A DNA stretch of 64,000 bases, taken from NCBI RefSeq assembly GCF_041521385.1, contig NZ_CP168006.1, forward strand, positions 2,239,233 through 2,303,232, read 5' to 3'. The notes under the pieces were generated by a model. That model worked only from the letters and a program-made list of their open reading frames with translations, was not told where the DNA came from and ran no database searches. Positions 55,250-64,000 of the stretch are shown here, piece after piece. Made by a program: the position numbers and the translations under genes. Source of the stretch: Alcaligenes faecalis. Its GTDB lineage: Bacteria > Pseudomonadota > Gammaproteobacteria > Burkholderiales > Burkholderiaceae_B. Position 1 is the stretch's first letter, and every line of letters starts with the position of its first letter.

Positions 55250-56176
55250 ATGAGCGAAGAACGTAAACCACTCGATGCGCTGGCCAGCAGTGCCATGCTG
55301 GTCTTGTGCCTGATCTGGAGTTTTCAGCAGATTTTGCTCAAGGCCACGGCGCATGACATGGCACCTATTTTTCAGATTGGTTTGCGCTCGGGGGTGGCCT
55401 GTGTGCTGGTCACTGTGCTGGTTCTGGTACGCACACACAAGCTGACCTTTACAGCAGGGGCCTGGAAGCCGGGTTTGATGGCCGGTTTGCTGTTTGCGTT
55501 GGAATACTTGCTGCTGGGAGAAAGCTTGCGTTTTACGTCGGCGGCGCATGCCGTGGTGTTTCTCTACACGGCGCCGGTGTTTGCGGCCTTGGGCCTGCAT
55601 ATTCTCTTGCCGTCGGAGCGTTTGGCCCGCCTGCAATGGGTGGGGATCGGGTTGGCGGTGGCGGGTATCGCCATTACCTTTTTGGGCCCGGCCAGCCTGG
55701 ATGGGGCGGATCTGGGCCGCATGCTGATTGGGGACTTGATGGCCTTGGCTGCCGGGGCCTTGTGGGGCTTTACCACCGTGCTGATCCGCAGTACTCGCCT
55801 GTCAGCCGTTCCGCCGTCGGAGGCTTTGCTGTATCAACTGTTCAGTGCTTTTGCGATTCTGATGGTAGCCGCGGTTGTGACCGGGCAAACCAAGGTGCAT
55901 TGGTCCGGTTTGCTGGGTGCCAGCCTGGTATTTCAGTCCGTGGTGGTGGCGTTCTTGAGCTTTCTGGTCTGGTTCTGGTTGCTGCGCAAGTATCAGGCGT
56001 CGCGTTTGGGGGTGTTCTCTTTTGCCACCCCTTTGTTTGGGGTTCTATTCGGGGCGTTTTTGCTGGGTGAAGCCATAGAGCCCCGTTTTGTGATGGGCGC
56101 ATTGCTGGTGCTGATGGGCATTACCCTGGTCAGCACCTATAGCTGGATCAGTCAGCAGCGACGTCGCAGAACGTGA
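55250..56176 (+). CDS. EamA/DMT-family transporter
   Basis: 308 residues from the ATG at 55250, ten membrane helices in two EamA repeats. LIWSFQQILLKATAHDMAP, ALGLHILLPSERLARLQWVG and FATPLFGVLFGAFLLGEAIE are typical. Such proteins export amino acids or metabolites. No clear ribosome site is seen, and the frame extends upstream to 55154. It sits between the decarboxylase/Bug/GntR group and the LysR gene of the phosphonoalanine cluster, so its link to either is uncertain. Confidence 0.85.
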   Translation: MSEERKPLDALASSAMLVLCLIWSFQQILLKATAHDMAPIFQIGLRSGVACVLVTVLVLVRTHKLTFTAGAWKPGLMAGLLFALEYLLLGESLRFTSAAHAVVFLYTAPVFAALGLHILLPSERLARLQWVGIGLAVAGIAITFLGPASLDGADLGRMLIGDLMALAAGALWGFTTVLIRSTRLSAVPPSEALLYQLFSAFAILMVAAVVTGQTKVHWSGLLGASLVFQSVVVAFLSFLVWFWLLRKYQASRLGVFSFATPLFGVLFGAFLLGEAIEPRFVMGALLVLMGITLVSTYSWISQQRRRRT

Positions 56177-56203
56177 GCAAGTCAGCGATCCGATGCAAAT
56201 GAA

Positions 56204-57085
56204 CTAAGGGGCAAGGCGTTGCCGCAAGCTGCTTTTCAACCAGCGGCAAAATTGGCGGGCATCACGTTGTTGGGGGGATTGTGCGTTGACATAGGCCATG
56301 TAGGTTGCGCCCGTGGCAACTTGGCCAGGGCCCACTTCCCGCAAGACGCCATCGCGTAGATGGTCCATGACGAGCAAGCGTGGCACAACCAGAAATCCTG
56401 ATCCGGCAATGGCGCCGGCAATGGCGAAAAACAGGTGATCGTAGGTTGCACTCATCAGCAGACGCGATGGCTCAATACCCTGATCCAGAGCCCACACGCC
56501 CAATATGTCGGGTCGAGAGCGCGCGGTCACCATAGGCCAGTGCTCCCACGTTTGCCCGCTGTGTTGCTCAATCAAGGCTGGTGCGGCCACACAGACGAGT
56601 TCTTCACGTGTCAGTTCCCAGCTTTCGCTATCTGGCAGATTTAAATCCCGGCTGATCAGGACATCGAATTCCTCATTGGGGCGTGGTGGCGACAGGTTGG
56701 TGATCAGATCAATCTGCATAGCGTGCTGTGCGGTGAACTGGCCAAGCATGGGAACCATCACCGTCATTGAAAAACTGGGCATGGACGTCCGTACTCGCAG
56801 CCGTCCTTGCTGATCCGGCGGATGGGCGATTTGCTGAATGGCCATCTCCAGGGTGGCCATGGCGTCTTTGACGGTTTCATAGAGCTGCAGGCCGGCTGCC
56901 GTCAGCTCAATATAGGGGCCTCGTCGAATGAACAGGGCCTGTTTGCTGATTTTTTCCAGGGTGGCGATATGCCGGCTGACTGCGCTTTGGGTGATCCCCA
57001 GGCTTTGGGCTGCACGGGTGAAATTGCCTTGTCGGCCCACGGCGACAAACACACGCAGCGGAACCAGAGGAACAGTATCAAGCAT
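56204..57085 (-). CDS. LysR-family regulator of the phosphonoalanine cluster
   Basis: 293 residues. The helix-turn-helix is FVAVGRQGNFTRAAQSLGIT followed by QSAVSRHIATLEK; the effector domain has FDVLISRDLNLPDSESW. It diverges from the ABC-transporter/aminotransferase/hydrolase operon. In Variovorax sp. Pal2 a LysR protein (PalR) governs the phosphonopyruvate hydrolase genes, and this is the positional equivalent. Effector inferred to be phosphonoalanine or phosphonopyruvate. Confidence 0.88.
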   Translation of the reverse strand: MLDTVPLVPLRVFVAVGRQGNFTRAAQSLGITQSAVSRHIATLEKISKQALFIRRGPYIELTAAGLQLYETVKDAMATLEMAIQQIAHPPDQQGRLRVRTSMPSFSMTVMVPMLGQFTAQHAMQIDLITNLSPPRPNEEFDVLISRDLNLPDSESWELTREELVCVAAPALIEQHSGQTWEHWPMVTARSRPDILGVWALDQGIEPSRLLMSATYDHLFFAIAGAIAGSGFLVVPRLLVMDHLRDGVLREVGPGQVATGATYMAYVNAQSPQQRDARQFCRWLKSSLRQRLAP

Positions 57086-57205
57086 GATTAAAACTCATGA
57101 TAGGGTCACGACTAATAGGGGGTGGAGGTAGGGTGTAACAGAACGGTCATATACGATAAATACCATGATTTCCATGCAATTTTATTTAAATTTCAGGAAA
57201 TAATC

Positions 57206-58189
57206 ATGCAAAACCGTTTTCCTTATCTATCCGCTTTACTCATGCTTTCTTGCCTGAGCTCGGGCGCTGCCAAGGCGGATGAAGTCGTGTTGTACTCCTC
57301 CAATAACATCGATGTGGTGAACACGGTGATTGAGCAGTTCCGTCAGGTTCATCCCGAGATATCCGTGTCTGTCGTGCGTGCCGGTTCCGGTGCCTTGATG
57401 CAGCGTATCAAGGCCGAAGCCGAGCAACCTTTGGGTGATTTGTTCTGGTCGGGCGGGTTTTCCACCTTGTCGCAGTATGCCGATTACCTGGCCCCCTACT
57501 CCTCGCCTGAAGCATCGGCGGTAGGAGCCCAGTTTCAGGGGCCAGATCAACGCTGGTTGGGTACCAATACCCATGTCACGGTGTTGATGGTCAATGAGCG
57601 CCAGTTGGACAAACTCCAGGCTCCTGCTAGCTGGGCGGATCTGGCTGATCCGGCCTGGAAGGGCAAGATCGTGATTCCTGACCCGGCGCGCAGCAGCTCC
57701 TCCTATGTTGCTTTGTACGGTCTGCAGGATTTGATGGGGCAGGACGTGTTTGAGAAAGTGGCTCGCAATGCTGTGGTGGTCGGGACAACAGCGGGCGCTT
57801 ACGAAGGCGTTGCCAATGGCGAGTTCGCGGTGGCAGTAACGATGGAGTATGCCGCTTATCAGTATGTGGCCGGTGGGCTGGATACGATTGATCTGGTCTA
57901 CCCCAAAGAGGGCACTTTCCTGTCGCCGGAAGGGATGGCCTTGATTAAGGGTGGGCGTAACCCCGAGTCTGCCCGCAAGTTGTACGACTTCCTGGCCTCG
58001 CGTCCTGCACAGGAAGAGGTATTCAAAAGTGCGTTTCGCCGTCCTTTACGTAGCGACATTGCCGTTAATACGTTGACCAGCTTGCCTGCCATGGACCAGA
58101 TCCGTATCCATGCCCTGGATGATGGGCGTATGGGCGCAGACCGCGAGGCCTTCCTGGCGCGTTGGCGCGAACTGGTTTCCCAACGCTAG
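57206..58189 (+). CDS. ABC transporter receptor, iron(III)/phosphonate type
   Basis: 327 residues from the ATG at 57206, with CAGGAAA six bases upstream. Signal peptide MQNRFPYLSALLMLSCLSSG, cleaved near 25 (AKA). VVLYSSNNIDVVNTVIEQF, WKGKIVIPDPARSSSSYVAL and AYEGVANGEFAVAV place it among receptors for Fe(III) and 2-aminoethylphosphonate-type ligands. In this operon the ligand is most likely phosphonoalanine. Confidence 0.9.
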   Translation: MQNRFPYLSALLMLSCLSSGAAKADEVVLYSSNNIDVVNTVIEQFRQVHPEISVSVVRAGSGALMQRIKAEAEQPLGDLFWSGGFSTLSQYADYLAPYSSPEASAVGAQFQGPDQRWLGTNTHVTVLMVNERQLDKLQAPASWADLADPAWKGKIVIPDPARSSSSYVALYGLQDLMGQDVFEKVARNAVVVGTTAGAYEGVANGEFAVAVTMEYAAYQYVAGGLDTIDLVYPKEGTFLSPEGMALIKGGRNPESARKLYDFLASRPAQEEVFKSAFRRPLRSDIAVNTLTSLPAMDQIRIHALDDGRMGADREAFLARWRELVSQR

Positions 58190-58200
58190 GCGGGACTTAT

Positions 58201-59265
58201 ATGCAGATACATTTATCAGGCATTAAGCAAAGCTACGGCTCACAGGCCTTGTTCCAGGGTTTGGATCTGACGATCCCCAGCGGCTCCTTGTTTACCCTGC
58301 TGGGGCCATCGGGTTGTGGCAAGACGACCTTGCTGCGCATGCTGGCCGGATTTGTGCGCCCTGATCATGGCAAGGTGCTGTTCGGTCAGAAAGAGATGAC
58401 GCGCGTGCCTGTGCATAAACGCAATGTGGGCATGGTGTTTCAGGATTACGCCTTGTTTCCGGACCGTAGCGTGCTTGATAACGTCAGCTATGGTTTGCTG
58501 GCGCGTGGTCAGTCTCGCACTCAAGCTCGAGCCCCCGCTTTGGACATGTTGGCGCGGGTAGGTTTGAAGGATAAAGCGGATGCCTTGCCGTCCGCGCTGT
58601 CCGGAGGGCAGCGGCAGCGGGTGGCGATGGCACGCGCCTTAGTGATCAAACCTGATCTGCTCTTGCTGGACGAGCCCTTGTCTGCCCTGGATGCGAAGCT
58701 GCGCACGGACCTGCGCGAGATGCTGCGGGATTTGCAGCAGGAAGCGGGCATTACCACCGTGTTTGTGACGCATGATCAGGAAGAGGCACTCAGCGTGTCG
58801 GACCACATTGCCGTCATGGACCGGGGATGCGTCCGTCAGGTCGGCACGCCCGAGCAGATTTACCGCTGCCCTGACAACAGTTTTGTGGCAGATTTTGTGG
58901 GTGGGGCCAATCTGATCGAGCTTCAAGAGGAACTCGGTCAGGCCGCCGATGGCTGCCGCCGCTTTCGGACGGCGGCTTGCATTGTGCGTATCCAGTCTGC
59001 CGGACGTTTTTCTGAGCAGACGATGTTGGCTGTGCGGCCTGAAACCCTGAGTGTGGATGCCTTGCGCCCGCTGGATGAGGGCGACATTGCTGCGCGGATT
59101 GAAAGCGTGGATTACCGGGGTCCCAGCACGGCGTATCAATTGCGTACGGAATTTGGTTTCCTGAAGGCGGTGGTCTGGAACACGGGCGCCGGTCAGAGTT
59201 GGGAGCGAGGGGATGCGGTGGTCTTGCGCGTTCCCGAGTCGGCTCTTTTGGTGGAGCGGACATGA
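58201..59265 (+). CDS. ABC transporter ATPase (spermidine/Fe/phosphonate type)
   Basis: 354 residues from the ATG at 58201. LLGPSGCGKTTLLRMLAG (Walker A), LSGGQRQRVAMARAL (signature), LLLLDEPLSALDAKLR (Walker B), VFVTHDQEEAL (H-loop), and a C-terminal TOBE domain (LAVRPETLSV). It energises the adjoining fused permease. The stop codon overlaps the permease ATG. Confidence 0.93.
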   Translation: MQIHLSGIKQSYGSQALFQGLDLTIPSGSLFTLLGPSGCGKTTLLRMLAGFVRPDHGKVLFGQKEMTRVPVHKRNVGMVFQDYALFPDRSVLDNVSYGLLARGQSRTQARAPALDMLARVGLKDKADALPSALSGGQRQRVAMARALVIKPDLLLLDEPLSALDAKLRTDLREMLRDLQQEAGITTVFVTHDQEEALSVSDHIAVMDRGCVRQVGTPEQIYRCPDNSFVADFVGGANLIELQEELGQAADGCRRFRTAACIVRIQSAGRFSEQTMLAVRPETLSVDALRPLDEGDIAARIESVDYRGPSTAYQLRTEFGFLKAVVWNTGAGQSWERGDAVVLRVPESALLVERT

Positions 59266-60920
59266 TGCTGGGCTCTTTGCGACGTGATCCAGCCTGGCTG
59301 TTGCTGGCCCTGGGGGCCGTGGCCTTGCTGGGCTACTTTTTGTTGTGGCCGGTCTTGTCCATGCTGACTAGCTCCCTGTTCAACAAGGACGGTCAGTTTG
59401 GTTTGCATGGGTACGTGCAGTTTTTCTCGGAACCTGCGTATCGGGAGAGCCTGTTCAACACCTTGTGGTTGGGGGGCGCGGTAACGCTGCTTAGTTTGGT
59501 GCTGGGCGCCGGTTTGGCCCTGGCAGCCGCTCGTTTCTCTTTCCCATTGGCTGCCTGCCTTGGTGTTTTGCCCCTGCTGACCTTGGTCATTCCGGATGTG
59601 GTGGTCGCCGCGGCCTGGATCGTGGTGCTGGGTAAACAGGGCGTGCTCAATAGCGTGCTGGCCCCCTTCGGCCTGGAGCTGCCTTCCTTGTATTCCTGGT
59701 GGGGTCTGGTTTTTGTGATGACCCTGAACAACTACGTGTACGCCTACGTGGCTGTGCTGGTTGGTTTGAAGTCCATGGATCGCAACCTGGAAGAGGCGGG
59801 CCTGAGTCTGGGCAGCTCACCGGGGCGTACCTTGCGCACCGTGACCTTTCCGCTGATGGTGCCGGCTCTGTGCGGTGCAGCGGTGCTGGTCTTCATGCAT
59901 GTTATCGGCGATTTTGGCGTTCCAGCCATTCTGGGCGCCCGTACCCCCGTGTTGGCGGTCAAGACGTATAACGAGTTTGTCAGCGAGATGGGCGGGAATC
60001 CGCAAATGCAGACCACCATGGCGTCTTTGCTGGTGTTTCTGGGCTTGGTTTTGCTGCTGATTCAAAAGTGGGTGGTCGCCCGACGTACCTACCAGATGGA
60101 GTCCGGGCGGGCTCCTGTGCGGGTACCTTTGCGCGCGTGGCAGGCGACGGTGTGCGCCACTTTGGTGTCGATTCTGATTGTCTTGTCGATACTGCCGGTG
60201 CTGGTGGTGATAGTCACTGCCTTTACGCCTTCTATTGGCCCGGTGCTCCAGTATGGCGGCTTTACCTTAAGCCATATGCAGCAAGCCCTGGTGCAGGCGC
60301 CCGGACCTTTGTACAACTCCTTGCTGCTGGGTGCAGCGGCAACCAGTGCGGGTGCCGTGTTCTCCATCGTGGCGGCCTATCTGATTGTGAAACGGCCGTC
60401 CGGCTTGAGTGCGGGCCTGGATGTGCTGGTCATGCTGCCTTTGACGATTGCTGGCACGGTGCTGGGCATTGCCCTGATCAATGTGTTTAACAGCGGCTGG
60501 CTGGTGTTGACGGGCAGTTGGGTCATTATGGCGCTGGCCTACTTTTTGCGCCGCGTACCCACCAGTGTGCGTGCGGCCATGGGGCCTTTGCATAACTTGC
60601 GCAATTCCATTGAGGAAGCCTCCATCAGTCTGGGTGTGGCCCCGATGCCCACCTTTGCGAAGGTCGTTTTGCCGGTGGTCTGGCCGGCGGTGATTGCGGC
60701 CACGGTACTGATGTGGATTACGACCTTGTCGGAGCTATCCGCCACGGTGGTTCTGTATTTCGGCGGGATGAGCACCCTGCCTATCGAGGTTTTTCAATTG
60801 GTCGACAGCGGACGTTTGGCTCAGGCCAGTGCGTATAGCCTGGTGCTCTTGATGGCGATATTTTTGCCGCTGCTGCTGACCCGTTTCATTTTCAAAGTAA
60901 AAGTAGGATGGACACAATGA
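59262..60920 (+). CDS. Fused ABC permease with two transmembrane domains
   Basis: 552 residues, about twelve helices, with two BPD-type permease halves. EAGLSLGSSPGRTLRTVTFP is the first EAA loop and EASISLGVAPMPTFAKVVLP the second, both of which dock the ATPase. The fused form is common in Fe(III) and aminoethylphosphonate importers. Translational coupling at both ends (ATGA overlaps with the ATPase and the aminotransferase genes) ties import directly to the catabolic enzymes. Confidence 0.93.
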   Translation: MMLGSLRRDPAWLLLALGAVALLGYFLLWPVLSMLTSSLFNKDGQFGLHGYVQFFSEPAYRESLFNTLWLGGAVTLLSLVLGAGLALAAARFSFPLAACLGVLPLLTLVIPDVVVAAAWIVVLGKQGVLNSVLAPFGLELPSLYSWWGLVFVMTLNNYVYAYVAVLVGLKSMDRNLEEAGLSLGSSPGRTLRTVTFPLMVPALCGAAVLVFMHVIGDFGVPAILGARTPVLAVKTYNEFVSEMGGNPQMQTTMASLLVFLGLVLLLIQKWVVARRTYQMESGRAPVRVPLRAWQATVCATLVSILIVLSILPVLVVIVTAFTPSIGPVLQYGGFTLSHMQQALVQAPGPLYNSLLLGAAATSAGAVFSIVAAYLIVKRPSGLSAGLDVLVMLPLTIAGTVLGIALINVFNSGWLVLTGSWVIMALAYFLRRVPTSVRAAMGPLHNLRNSIEEASISLGVAPMPTFAKVVLPVVWPAVIAATVLMWITTLSELSATVVLYFGGMSTLPIEVFQLVDSGRLAQASAYSLVLLMAIFLPLLLTRFIFKVKVGWTQ

Positions 60921-62143
60921 GCTCTGTGCAATGTCAGGAAGAGATCGCGCTGGCCCAGCGCGTGTTGGGAGCCAAGGCATCGGCCACCAAAGAGATGACG
61001 CGCCTGGCCAATCAAATGCGGCAACAGGGGCAGTCGGTTATTACCCTCAGCCAGGGCGAGCCGGACTTTGCGACCCCCGAGCATGTGCGTCAGGCGGCTA
61101 AAGAGGCGATTGATCGCAATGAGTCCCGCTATACCGAAGTTGCCGGCACCCTGGCCCTGCGTGAGGCTGTGGTACGCAAGTTCGAGCGCGACAATGGCCT
61201 GCACTTCAGCCCGGATCAGATCCAGGTCGGCTGCGGGGCCAAACAAGCCTTGTACAACGCCTTGCAGGCCACGGTGCAGGACGGTGACGAGGTCATCATC
61301 CCGACCCCCGCCTGGGTGTCTTACCCGGAAATGGTGCTGTTGGCAGGAGGCAAGCCGGTCATTGTGCGGTGCAGTGCGCAAGCTGGCTTCAAACTGCAAG
61401 CTGACCAGTTGGAACGGGCCATCACCCCCCGTACCAAATGGCTGATGCTCAACTCCCCCTCCAACCCCAGTGGCGCAGTGTATTCGCGCCAGGAACTGGA
61501 AGCACTGGAGCACGTGCTGTTGCGTCATCCGCATGTCTGGGTGATGGCCGATGATGTGTACGAGAAAATCCGTTATAGCGACGAGCCCTTTGCCACGCCA
61601 GCCGCCTTGTCGCCACAGATGGCGGCTCGCACATTGACCATCAACGGTGTCTCCAAAGCCTATGCGATGACCGGCTGGCGGGTTGGGTTTGCTGCGGGCC
61701 CGCTGCACCTGATCAAGGCCATGAATCTGGTGCAGTCGCAAGCCACTTCCCATACCAGCTCCATCAGCCAGGCGGCGGCGGTGGCCGCACTGGATGGCCC
61801 CATGGATTTTCTGCCCGAGTTTGTGGAGGCATTCCGCCGCCGCCGTGACAAGGTGGTGGCCGCGCTCAATGCGATGCCGGGCATTGAATGTGATCTGCCT
61901 ATGGGGGCGTTCTATGTGTTCCCCAGTTGCCAAGGCGTTTTGGGCTTGCGGGATCCGTCAGGTCAGTTGATCAGTACGGATAAGGACCTGTGCATGTACT
62001 TCCTTCGTAGTGTCGGGGTGGCCGTGGTGCCCGGTTCGGCGTTTGAGTTGCCTGGTCACTTCCGCGTGTCTTACGCCTCCAGCGACCAGGAGCTGGAAGA
62101 GGCCATGAGCCGTATTGCCCAAGCCATTGCTCGACTGAGCTGA
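60917..62143 (+). CDS. Class I/II aminotransferase, likely phosphonoalanine transaminase (PalB-like)
   Basis: 408 residues from the ATG at 60917 (MSSVQ); TAGGA eight bases upstream rejects the ATG at 60908. MLNSPSNPSGAVYS, ADDVYEKIRY and GVSKAYAMTGWRVGFAAG (PLP Lys) are aspartate-aminotransferase-family features. General members use aspartate or aromatic amino acids; here the position directly before phosphonopyruvate hydrolase makes conversion of L-phosphonoalanine to phosphonopyruvate the most likely role (context inference). Confidence 0.88.
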   Translation: MSSVQCQEEIALAQRVLGAKASATKEMTRLANQMRQQGQSVITLSQGEPDFATPEHVRQAAKEAIDRNESRYTEVAGTLALREAVVRKFERDNGLHFSPDQIQVGCGAKQALYNALQATVQDGDEVIIPTPAWVSYPEMVLLAGGKPVIVRCSAQAGFKLQADQLERAITPRTKWLMLNSPSNPSGAVYSRQELEALEHVLLRHPHVWVMADDVYEKIRYSDEPFATPAALSPQMAARTLTINGVSKAYAMTGWRVGFAAGPLHLIKAMNLVQSQATSHTSSISQAAAVAALDGPMDFLPEFVEAFRRRRDKVVAALNAMPGIECDLPMGAFYVFPSCQGVLGLRDPSGQLISTDKDLCMYFLRSVGVAVVPGSAFELPGHFRVSYASSDQELEEAMSRIAQAIARLS

Positions 62144-62163
62144 ACCCCTTACGGAGAAAGAGT

Positions 62164-63042
62164 GTGAACAGTCAAAAAAATCAGGTGTTGAAAGCAGCCT
62201 TTTCCCAAGGGCGATTGATGACGGCAATGGCCGCCCATAACCCGTTGGCCGCTCGCTTGGCTCAGGATGCCGGTTTCGGGGCAATTTGGGGGAGCGGTTT
62301 TGAGTTGTCTGCCAGTTATGCCGTGCCAGACGCCAATATTCTGTCGATGGGAACGCATTTGGAGATGATGCGGGCGATTGCCTCGACCGTGGATATTCCT
62401 TTGATTGCCGACATTGATACTGGTTTTGGTAATGCCGTGAATGTCAGCTATGTGATACCGCAGTACGAGGCGGCGGGTGCCAGTGCCATTGTGATGGAGG
62501 ATAAAACCTTCCCGAAAGACACCAGTTTGCGGGCCGATGGGCGTCAGGAATTGGTACGCATTGAAGAGTTCCAGGGCAAGATTGAAGCGGCTTGTGCCGC
62601 ACGTCGTGACCCTGACTTTCTGATCATTGCGCGGGTAGAGGCCTTGATTGCCGGTCTGGGGCAAGACGAAGCGTTAAAGCGGGGACTGGCTTACGAGCAG
62701 GCGGGTGCAGATGCCATTTTGATTCACTCCAAACAGGCTACGCCAGATCAGATTCTGTCTTTTGTAGAAGCCTGGACCGGCAAAGTGCCGTTGGTGCTGG
62801 TGCCAACGGCCTACCCTCAACTGACCGAGGCCGATATTGCCCAATTGGGCAAAGTGGGCGTGGTGATTTACGGCAATCATGCGATTCGTGCGGCTGTGGG
62901 CGCCATGCAAGCGGTATTTGCCCAGATTCGCCAGGATGGCGGTATTCAGAATGTGGATGCTGGGCTGCCTTCTGTCAAAACCATTATTGGTTTGCAAGGC
63001 GATGCCCATATGCGTCAGATCGAGGCCCGGTTTCTGCGCTAG
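62164..63042 (+). CDS. palA: Phosphonopyruvate hydrolase
   Basis: 292 residues from a GTG at 62164 with GGAGA upstream. PEP mutase/isocitrate lyase fold: WGSGFELSASYAVPDANIL, ADIDTGFGNA (metal site) and MEDKTFPKDTSLR in the gating loop. In that loop PEP mutase has KTNS; this protein has KDTS with Thr120 at the Asn position, which is the difference reported for phosphonopyruvate hydrolase of Variovorax sp. Pal2 (Thr118). The enzyme splits the C-P bond of phosphonopyruvate to pyruvate and phosphate. With the aminotransferase it completes phosphonoalanine use. Confidence 0.92.
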   Translation: MNSQKNQVLKAAFSQGRLMTAMAAHNPLAARLAQDAGFGAIWGSGFELSASYAVPDANILSMGTHLEMMRAIASTVDIPLIADIDTGFGNAVNVSYVIPQYEAAGASAIVMEDKTFPKDTSLRADGRQELVRIEEFQGKIEAACAARRDPDFLIIARVEALIAGLGQDEALKRGLAYEQAGADAILIHSKQATPDQILSFVEAWTGKVPLVLVPTAYPQLTEADIAQLGKVGVVIYGNHAIRAAVGAMQAVFAQIRQDGGIQNVDAGLPSVKTIIGLQGDAHMRQIEARFLR

Positions 63043-63061
63043 AGGGCAGCATGGGGCTTCG

Positions 63062-63097
63062 TATAATGGCTGATGGCCCGATGGCGGGCCATCAGCC
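63062..63097 (+). promoter_or_regulatory. TATAAT and perfect 13-bp hairpin before the CobW gene
   Basis: A perfect -10 word TATAAT (63062-63067) is followed at once by the inverted repeat GGCTGATGGCCCG (63068-63080) / CGGGCCATCAGCC (63085-63097), loop ATGG. It ends two bases before the ATG at 63100. No good -35 is visible. It could be an operator or a translation-control hairpin. Confidence 0.65.
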
Positions 63098-63099
63098 GG

Positions 63100-64000
<901 letters not shown>

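Overview
The window is a chromosomal segment from a betaproteobacterium, most probably Alcaligenes or a close relative (Burkholderiales, Alcaligenaceae). Three things point there: the rpmH-rnpA-yidD-yidC block running opposite to dnaA-dnaN-gyrB; several Bug/TctC-type solute receptors; and proteins that resemble Bordetella/Alcaligenes families (arylmalonate decarboxylase, DosC/BpeGReg-type cyclase). This placement is from family resemblance, not a database search.

Layout. 1-8.3 kb: the 3' part of a globin-coupled-type diguanylate cyclase, psd, a DUF4105 membrane protein, a serine/threonine dehydratase, a small winged-helix protein, a PhzF-like enzyme, an unknown membrane protein and an orphan FecR-like protein. 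8.3-15.3 kb: a large autotransporter with a zinc-protease-like passenger, a coiled-coil orphan, a small secreted protein, dinD and mnmE. 15.5-20.5 kb: an XRE-cupin regulator facing an operon with an ArgE-like deacetylase, a threonine-dehydratase-like enzyme, an ornithine-cyclodeaminase-like protein and a Bug receptor. 20.5-23.7 kb: a TetR regulator with a perfect palindrome, an HPP membrane protein, a glyoxalase-fold protein and katA. 24-33 kb: the housekeeping core (yidC, yidD, rnpA, rpmH, dnaA, dnaN, gyrB) and rsuA.

33-64 kb is an accessory catabolic half made of several clusters. (i) 33.1-43.3 kb: FCD-GntR, TRAP permeases, an FMN/2Fe-2S reductase, a Rieske oxygenase, an ilvC-like reductoisomerase and a LysR regulator on the minus strand, divergent from a class II aldolase and a TRAP receptor. 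(ii) 43.5-52.5 kb: a Liv-type ABC transporter with its two ATPases fused, an acyl-CoA ligase, an SCP2-like small protein, an alpha/beta hydrolase, a HutC-GntR regulator and an enoyl-CoA hydratase. (iii) 52.5-56.2 kb: arylmalonate decarboxylase, Bug receptor, FCD-GntR and an EamA exporter. (iv) 56.2-63.0 kb: LysR, a three-gene ABC importer with a fused permease, an aminotransferase and a phosphonopyruvate hydrolase. This reads as a complete uptake-and-cleavage route for L-phosphonoalanine. The window ends inside a CobW-family GTPase whose C-terminus is built from three consecutive in-frame hexanucleotide microsatellites.

The best candidates for something undescribed are the ilvC/Rieske/TRAP/aldolase cluster, the XRE-cupin deacetylase-dehydratase-reductase operon (its OCD-like member lacks the catalytic Asp), the metalloprotease autotransporter, and the hairpin plus microsatellite architecture of the CobW gene. 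No tRNA, rRNA, insertion sequence, CRISPR array or phage was seen.
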